Positions 59,920 to 64,000 of a DNA stretch of 64,000 nucleotides are shown here, in pieces (positions within the stretch are counted from its first letter, which is position 1; every line of letters begins with the position of its first letter). The notes beneath the pieces are model-generated. The model was not told the DNA's origin, ran no database searches, and saw nothing but the letters and a program-made list of their open reading frames with translations. Both the position numbers and the translations under genes were made by a program. Location: contig CAJMQV010000002.1 of NCBI GenBank assembly GCA_905215575.1, positions 1 to 64,000 of the forward strand, read 5' to 3'. This DNA comes from an uncultured bacterium (GTDB lineage Bacteria > Bacteroidota > Bacteroidia > Bacteroidales > Bacteroidaceae).

Positions 59920-61342
59920 AACGGTCATATTTGCGGTTCTTGTTAAACGATTTGTTTCCTTTATTGAATGATTTTCCGCCGCCACGGTAGTTCTTTTTTC
60001 CGTTGCCACGGTCAAAACCGCGTTCTTCGCCTCTGAATCTTCCGCCTTTTCCGCCCTGATTCTCTCTCTTAAAGCGGAATCCGCTCTGATCATCGTCCTC
60101 GTCAATGGCTTTCTTAAACTCGCGGTTAGCCTTGAAACGCTTCTTCTGAGCCATCTGTCGGCGTTCTTCGTCTGTTTTGATCTGGCCGCCATCGGCACGC
60201 ATATCCTTATACTTTCCGCTAAAGATCTGATATTTGCGGAACTCGCACTCCAAAGAACCGTTGTAGAGAGGTATCTTGATAGAAGGTTTCAAGCCAATCT
60301 GTTCGAAACACTCTTCGCGGTAGCTTAGAATCCATGCGTCGTAATCCTGGAACTGGTGCTTCAGGCGCTCACCGATTGTGCGGTACAATCCCAATAAGTC
60401 AGGAGTTGAGATACGCTCACCGTAAGGAGGGTTGGTAACCATGATGCACTTCTCCTGTGGACGGGTAAACTGATGGAAATCCTTCTGGTTGATTTCGATT
60501 TCCTTGCTCAATCCGGCAGCCTTGACATTCTTCAACGCGATTTCTACAGCATTGCGGTTGATGTCGTATCCATAGATCTTGTGTGTAAACTCTCTTTCTT
60601 TGGAGTCATCGTTGTAGATGGTATCGAACAACTCCTGATCAAAATCGTTCCACTTTTCGAAAGCATATTCTTTGCGGAATACACCCGGTGCGATATTACG
60701 GGCAATCAGAGCAGCCTCGATAGCAATAGTTCCCGATCCGCACATCGGATCAATCAGGTCGCATTCTCCGTCCCAGCCGGTCATCATGATCATCGCTGCG
60801 GCCAATACTTCATTCAGAGGAGCTTCTACAGATTCCTGACGGTAGCCACGGCGGTGCAAAGACTCACCGGAACTGTCCAAAGACAAAGTACAGTCATCCT
60901 CTGCAATGTGGATATGCAACTGCAAATCCGGGTTGGTGATGCTGATATTCGGACGGCTTCCGGTTTTTTCTCTGAAGTAGTCTACGATAGCATCCTTCAC
61001 CTTGTAGGCCACAAATTTGCTATGACGGAATTCTTTGGAGAATACAACAGAATCAACGGCAAAGCTGGTTTCGTTGGTCAGATACTGGCTCCAGTCTATT
61101 TTCTTGATGGCATCATAAACCTGGTCGGCTGTCTGTGCCTTGAAATGCTTGATCGGCTTCAAAATTCTGATGGCGGTACGCAGTGCAAAGTTTGCTTTAT
61201 ACATTAAGGCCTTGTCACCGGTAAATGAAACCATTCTTCTGCCGATCTGGATATTGTTTGCGCCTAAATCGGTCAGTTCTTTTGCCAAAATATTTTCTAA
61301 TCCCTGAAAGGTTTTCGCAATAAGTTCAAATTCTGCTTCCAT
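59906..61342 (-). CDS. rlmL: RlmL-type THUMP/SAM methyltransferase with RG-rich tail
   Basis: 23S rRNA (guanine-2445-N2) methyltransferase type, 478 residues. THUMP domain at about 45-160, then a Rossmann-fold methyltransferase with DPMCGSGTIAIEAAL (about 200-214) and NPPYGER (about 310-316), the N2-guanine catalytic motif. Only the RlmL half is present; the RlmK half of E. coli RlmKL is missing, as usual outside gamma-proteobacteria. The last 75 residues are basic and low-complexity, rich in Gly, Arg, Lys and Phe-Asn (GGKGGRFRGEERGFDRGNG, KSFNKGNKSFNKN), an RGG-like nucleic-acid-binding tail. Stop overlaps the start of the next gene. Confidence 0.9.
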   Translation of the reverse strand: MEAEFELIAKTFQGLENILAKELTDLGANNIQIGRRMVSFTGDKALMYKANFALRTAIRILKPIKHFKAQTADQVYDAIKKIDWSQYLTNETSFAVDSVVFSKEFRHSKFVAYKVKDAIVDYFREKTGSRPNISITNPDLQLHIHIAEDDCTLSLDSSGESLHRRGYRQESVEAPLNEVLAAAMIMMTGWDGECDLIDPMCGSGTIAIEAALIARNIAPGVFRKEYAFEKWNDFDQELFDTIYNDDSKEREFTHKIYGYDINRNAVEIALKNVKAAGLSKEIEINQKDFHQFTRPQEKCIMVTNPPYGERISTPDLLGLYRTIGERLKHQFQDYDAWILSYREECFEQIGLKPSIKIPLYNGSLECEFRKYQIFSGKYKDMRADGGQIKTDEERRQMAQKKRFKANREFKKAIDEDDDQSGFRFKRENQGGKGGRFRGEERGFDRGNGKKNYRGGGKSFNKGNKSFNKNRKYDRYEED

Positions 61343-61395
61343 TATTTTTTTATTCTTCTATGGATGTAGTGAGTGATATGTTTTTAAAAGATAAA

Positions 61396-62307
61396 TTATT
61401 TTCTCTGTACCAGACGTGCTCCTTCGGGAACATCTTCGGTAACCCAAATGTTACCGCCTACGGTTGCTCCTTTTCCCACCCGGATGCGTCCTAAAATAGT
61501 TGCGTTGGAATAAACCACAACGTCGTCTTCCAAGATCGGATGGCGAGGGATACCTTTGATCGGATTGCCGTTTTCGTCCAACGGAAAGCTTTTGGCGCCT
61601 AAAGTAACTCCCTGATAGAGTTTTACGTGGTTGCCAATAATACAAGTCGAGCCGATAACGACACCCGTTCCATGATCAATAGTAAAGTGATGGCCGATCT
61701 GTGCTCCCGGATGGATGTCTATACCTGTTTCCGAATGAGCCATCTCGGAGATGATTCTCGGAATGAGCGGCACTCCCAGCAATAAAAGTTCATGAGCGAT
61801 CCGGTAACTGCTCAGGGCCTTGATAATGGGGTAGCAACTGATAATTTCTCCGTAGCTTTCAGCGGCAGGGTCACCATTATAGGCTGCTTCCACATCTGTT
61901 GCGAGAATGCTTCTGAGTTCGGGCAGCTTGGTAATAAAGGCTGCTGCCAGTTCGGCCGCCTTTTCCTTGCAGCGTTTGTCGCATCCCGTACCGTAGTCTG
62001 CGTTCTGTGCGCAGGTTTCTTCTGAAGAGAAACAAAGTCCGGCCAGAATCTGGTCCGTAAGCAATCCGTAAAGACGCTCCAGATTAACTCCTATGTGATA
62101 GGTAATAGTATGGCTATTGACTGTGGATTTCCCGTAGAAACCAGGAAATAGAATAGAACGGCACAGCTCGATAATTTCCTTAAGAACTTTTCCGGAAGGT
62201 AAGGGGTCGCCATCTCTATGTTCGTGAAAGACACCCTTTAAGGAGTTGTAAGTAGACAGTTCTTCTACCGTCTGTGCCAGCAGATGAGTGAATTTGTGCA
62301 GACTCAT
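61396..62307 (-). CDS. cysE: Serine O-acetyltransferase
   Basis: Makes O-acetylserine for cysteine synthesis. 303 residues; the N-terminal helical part is 1-185, then left-handed beta-helix hexapeptide repeats with DIHPGAQIGHHFTIDHGTGVVIGSTC (about 195-220, catalytic His/Asp), then the VKLYQGVTLGAKSFP block and a C-terminal VGGNIWVTEDVPEGARLV. It is a longer N-terminal type with an additional helical region, like plant and Bacteroidetes SATs. The cysK partner is not adjacent. Promoter at 62343. Confidence 0.95.
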   Translation of the reverse strand: MSLHKFTHLLAQTVEELSTYNSLKGVFHEHRDGDPLPSGKVLKEIIELCRSILFPGFYGKSTVNSHTITYHIGVNLERLYGLLTDQILAGLCFSSEETCAQNADYGTGCDKRCKEKAAELAAAFITKLPELRSILATDVEAAYNGDPAAESYGEIISCYPIIKALSSYRIAHELLLLGVPLIPRIISEMAHSETGIDIHPGAQIGHHFTIDHGTGVVIGSTCIIGNHVKLYQGVTLGAKSFPLDENGNPIKGIPRHPILEDDVVVYSNATILGRIRVGKGATVGGNIWVTEDVPEGARLVQRK

Positions 62308-62342
62308 TAAACTTGTTATGATATGGTATATTACTTTAGTTG

Positions 62343-62372
62343 CAAAGATAGGTAAAGAAAATAAAATACAAA
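62343..62372 (-). promoter_or_regulatory. Promoter of cysE
   Basis: On the minus strand TTTG (62369-62372), 18 bp, TATCTTTG (62343-62350), 36 bp before the ATG at 62307. Confidence 0.65.
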
Positions 62373-62395
62373 AATATTTTCCTACCTTAAAAAGG

Positions 62396-62429
62396 AGAAA
62401 GCCTGTATATCATGAGATACAGGCTTTCT
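62396..62429 (-). terminator. Terminator of the U32 gene
   Basis: AGAAAGCCTGTAT (62396-62408) pairs perfectly with ATACAGGCTTTCT (62417-62429). Read on the minus strand it comes 5 bp after the U32 stop and is followed by CCTTTTTAAGG. Confidence 0.85.
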
Positions 62430-62433
62430 TAGC

Positions 62434-63684
62434 TTATTGTTTCGGTGCTGAACTGACCATTTTGTAGAGTTTGTCGCTCGGACGGATCTTGCCGGGCACT
62501 TTGAAGGATACGCGCATACCTTTCTTTACCGTGTCTACCGGTTTCAGATCATAGCGTACTTCCTCAAGAGTGAGGAACATAGCTCCGGTGGTCGGACCGG
62601 TAATCAGGAGTTTGTCGCCCACACTCATCTCGGCAGCTTCAATCTGGAACTCGCCCACTTCGATATTTGAGAAGTATTTGATGGCTTTACCCACATATAC
62701 CTTCTTTTCGGTGGCGTCGGAACCATAGGATTTAGTCCACTCTCCCAGGAACTGTCCCTGATAATAGCCGTCCCAGAATCCGCGGTTGAACACGCGTTTC
62801 AGACGCTCGTCCCAGGCGTCCTTCTTCTCTTCCGTAAAATCGTTGTCGAGCACACTCTGAATGGCTTCCTGATAGCAACGCACTACGGTGTCCACATACT
62901 CTGGTCCGCGGGCGCGGCCTTCGATTTTGAATACACGTACTCCCGCATTCATCATACGGTCGATGAAACGCACCGTCTTCAAGTCCTTCGGACTCATGAT
63001 ATACTGGTTGTCGATTTCCAGTTCCACATCGCTTTCCTTGTCCTTTACGATATACTGACGGCGGCAAAGCTGCATGCAGGCACCACGGTTGGCCGAGCGT
63101 CCGGTATTGTTCAGGCTCAGATAGCATTTTCCGCTCACAGCCATGCACAGGGCACCGTGGCAGAACATTTCGATGCGTACCAGTTCTCCGCTGGGGCCGC
63201 AGATTTTCTGCTCCTGAATCTGCTGATAGATATAAGATACCTGGTCCATATTCAATTCACGGGCCAGTACCACAACATCAGCAAACTGAGCATAGAATTT
63301 CAGAGCCTCGATATTGGTAATGTTCAACTGTGTAGACAAATGTACTTCCTGACCGACACTCTGGCAATAAGTCATTACGGCCACATCCGATGCGATAACC
63401 GCCGAAATATTGGCTTCCTTGGCAGCATCAATGATCTGGTGCATCAGAGGAATATCTTCGTCGTAGATAATCGTGTTTACAGTCAGATAGCTTTTTACTC
63501 CATGCTCGGCACATTCCTGCGCAATTCTTTTCAGGTCGTTTATGGTGAATGTGCTGGCCGAGTGAGCACGCATGTTCAGATTTTCTATTCCAAAATAGAT
63601 AGAATCGGCACCTGCATTCAAGGCGGCCGCAAAAGATTCGGGCGAGCCTACCGGTGCCATGATTTCGAAATCACTTCTTGTCAT
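62434..63684 (-). CDS. U32-family peptidase-like tRNA hydroxylase (TrhP/YegQ-type)
   Basis: 416 residues from the ATG at 63684; a TTG start at 63696 is less likely. U32 proteins are not proteases in most cases: E. coli YegQ (TrhP) and RlhA hydroxylate tRNA or 23S rRNA. The cysteine set expected for the 4Fe-4S/hydroxylase family is visible in CHGALCMAVSGKCYLS (about 174-189) and GACMQLCRRQY (about 198-208), with a start APVGSPESFAAALNAGADSIYFG. The C-terminal beta-barrel-like domain is also present. TrhP versus RlhA cannot be settled by eye; TrhP is slightly preferred by length. Confidence 0.88.
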   Translation of the reverse strand: MTRSDFEIMAPVGSPESFAAALNAGADSIYFGIENLNMRAHSASTFTINDLKRIAQECAEHGVKSYLTVNTIIYDEDIPLMHQIIDAAKEANISAVIASDVAVMTYCQSVGQEVHLSTQLNITNIEALKFYAQFADVVVLARELNMDQVSYIYQQIQEQKICGPSGELVRIEMFCHGALCMAVSGKCYLSLNNTGRSANRGACMQLCRRQYIVKDKESDVELEIDNQYIMSPKDLKTVRFIDRMMNAGVRVFKIEGRARGPEYVDTVVRCYQEAIQSVLDNDFTEEKKDAWDERLKRVFNRGFWDGYYQGQFLGEWTKSYGSDATEKKVYVGKAIKYFSNIEVGEFQIEAAEMSVGDKLLITGPTTGAMFLTLEEVRYDLKPVDTVKKGMRVSFKVPGKIRPSDKLYKMVSSAPKQ

Positions 63685-63716
63685 GTTATGAATCAATTTA
63701 TTGCTGCAAAGATACT

Positions 63717-63724
63717 GCCTTTTC
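63717..63724 (-). promoter_or_regulatory. Bacteroidales -7 element for the U32 gene
   Basis: Reads TATCTTTG on the minus strand, exact match, 32 bp upstream of the ATG at 63684. Its transcript start would lie near the TTG at 63696, supporting the ATG start. Confidence 0.55.
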
Positions 63725-63833
63725 TTGATAAGTAAGAGATATGTTACAGAAGTTCTGATAAATATATGCTTTTTTTATGATTCTCCGGTTCACTTTTTCG
63801 TTGCCGTTCTTTAATCCGCTTCTTGTTTTTTCG

Positions 63834-63841
63834 TATTTTTG
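63834..63841 (+). promoter_or_regulatory. Bacteroidales -7 element for dus
   Basis: TATTTTTG, exact match, ending only 8 bp before the ATG at 63850. Transcription from it would give a near-leaderless mRNA. No good -33 element at 18-21 bp. Confidence 0.45.
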
Positions 63842-63849
63842 CGCTCATT

Positions 63850-64000
63850 ATGAAAATAGGAAATATTGAATTTGGTCCCTATCCGGTCTTTCTGGCCCCG
63901 ATGGAGGATGTGACGGACATTGGTTTCCGTCTGCTGTGCAAGAAGTTTGGAGCAGCCATGGTCTATTCCGAGTTTGTGGCGGCAGATGCTCTGATCCGAA
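63850..64000 (+). CDS. tRNA-dihydrouridine synthase (partial, cut by window end)
   Basis: The first 50 codons of a Dus protein reach the edge of the window. They read MKIGNIEFGPYPVFLAPMEDV and continue TDIGFRLLCKKFGAAMVYSEFVAADALIR, the FMN-binding N-terminal signature of Dus enzymes (LAPMxxVTD and the SEF/SEM block). DusB is the most likely subtype. Dus reduces uridines in tRNA D-loops with NADPH. The rest of the gene cannot be seen. Confidence 0.93.
   Translation, partial: MKIGNIEFGPYPVFLAPMEDVTDIGFRLLCKKFGAAMVYSEFVAADALIR

Noticed and set aside
59920..60198. Longer N-terminus for the DPP IV-type peptidase, Arg-rich
   Set aside because: It is the RG-rich tail of the methyltransferase read in another phase; the ATG at 59919 gives a proper signal peptide.
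1..64000. CRISPR arrays, phage genes, integrases, restriction systems, rRNA
   Set aside because: None seen on either strand; repeats found are short or degenerate.

Overview
The window is a chromosomal segment from a Bacteroidales bacterium, most likely Bacteroidaceae (Bacteroides or Phocaeicola type). The evidence is the gene content: Bacteroidetes-only families DUF4271, DUF3098 and DUF6427, DUF2723, a meso-diaminopimelate dehydrogenase and an OmpA with a Bacteroides-type N-terminus. Many genes also have the Bacteroidales promoter -7 element TAnnTTTG, usually without a Shine-Dalgarno. No rRNA, CRISPR array, prophage or intact transposase gene was seen, and no SusC/SusD pair. Most of the window is housekeeping sequence in compact operons with ATGA or 1-bp overlaps; the accessory parts are small.

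Layout. 1-3.5 kb: a MATE exporter and nadB (minus). 3.6-11.2 kb: a three-gene carbohydrate operon (minus) reading secreted GH2 glycosidase, sugar-porter MFS, then a cytoplasmic DUF5107/TPR protein. 11.2-12.06 kb: a long non-coding gap with degenerate 22-bp repeats. 12.06-14.3 kb: two secreted proteins of unknown function (plus). 14.5-16.1 kb: a PH-domain membrane protein and a PBP4-type DacB. 16.3-27.2 kb: the menaquinone genes, menI-HAD fusion, menF, menD, menB, then menC and menE. They are split by about 3.9 kb holding blaI, an orphan TonB-domain protein, a MITE-like element, an SDR, an EamA transporter and an HD hydrolase. 27.2-29.5 kb: OmpA and Ddh (minus). 29.9-35.4 kb: a TolC/HlyD/MFS tripartite exporter, an AraC regulator and free-methionine-R-sulfoxide reductase (plus). 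35.5-42.3 kb (minus): tRNA-Gln(UUG), tyrS, tatD, yidD, rnpA, and a metK-LOG-DUF4271-hemD unit headed by a probable SAM-II riboswitch. 42.4-48 kb (minus): folK, queA, truB, uppP, DUF3098, ftsX, miaB. 48.4-57.7 kb (minus): queG, a polysaccharide deacetylase, a giant DUF2723 membrane glycosyltransferase, znuC, znuA, yqaA, DUF6427, purD. 57.7-63.7 kb (minus): a DPP IV-type peptidase, an RlmL-type methyltransferase with an RG-rich tail, serine acetyltransferase and a U32 hydroxylase. The plus strand ends in the first 50 codons of a dus gene.

How the genes work together. The men genes convert chorismate to DHNA (menF, menD, menC, menE, menB, then MenI thioesterase); menH and menA are not in the window. 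Translation and RNA-modification genes are frequent (tRNA-Gln, tyrS, rnpA, queA, queG, truB, miaB, rlmL, U32, dus). Envelope functions are also frequent (uppP, ftsX, dacB, ompA, deacetylase, DUF2723, yidD).

Most worth following up: (1) the GH2/MFS/DUF5107-TPR operon, which looks like a SusCD-independent sugar route ending in an uncharacterised mutarotase-fold/TPR protein; (2) the HAD-MenI fusion, whose HAD motif IV is degenerate (GNGVAD in place of GDxxND); (3) the SAM-II riboswitch, apparently governing a unit that also contains hemD; (4) the short inverted-repeat element in the interrupted men locus and its collapsed relative at the left edge; (5) a BlaI repressor whose usual BlaR1 partner is replaced by a secreted TonB-like domain; (6) a candidate small RNA at about 48.14-48.21 kb. 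All calls come from reading the sequence and from family knowledge; no database search was run.
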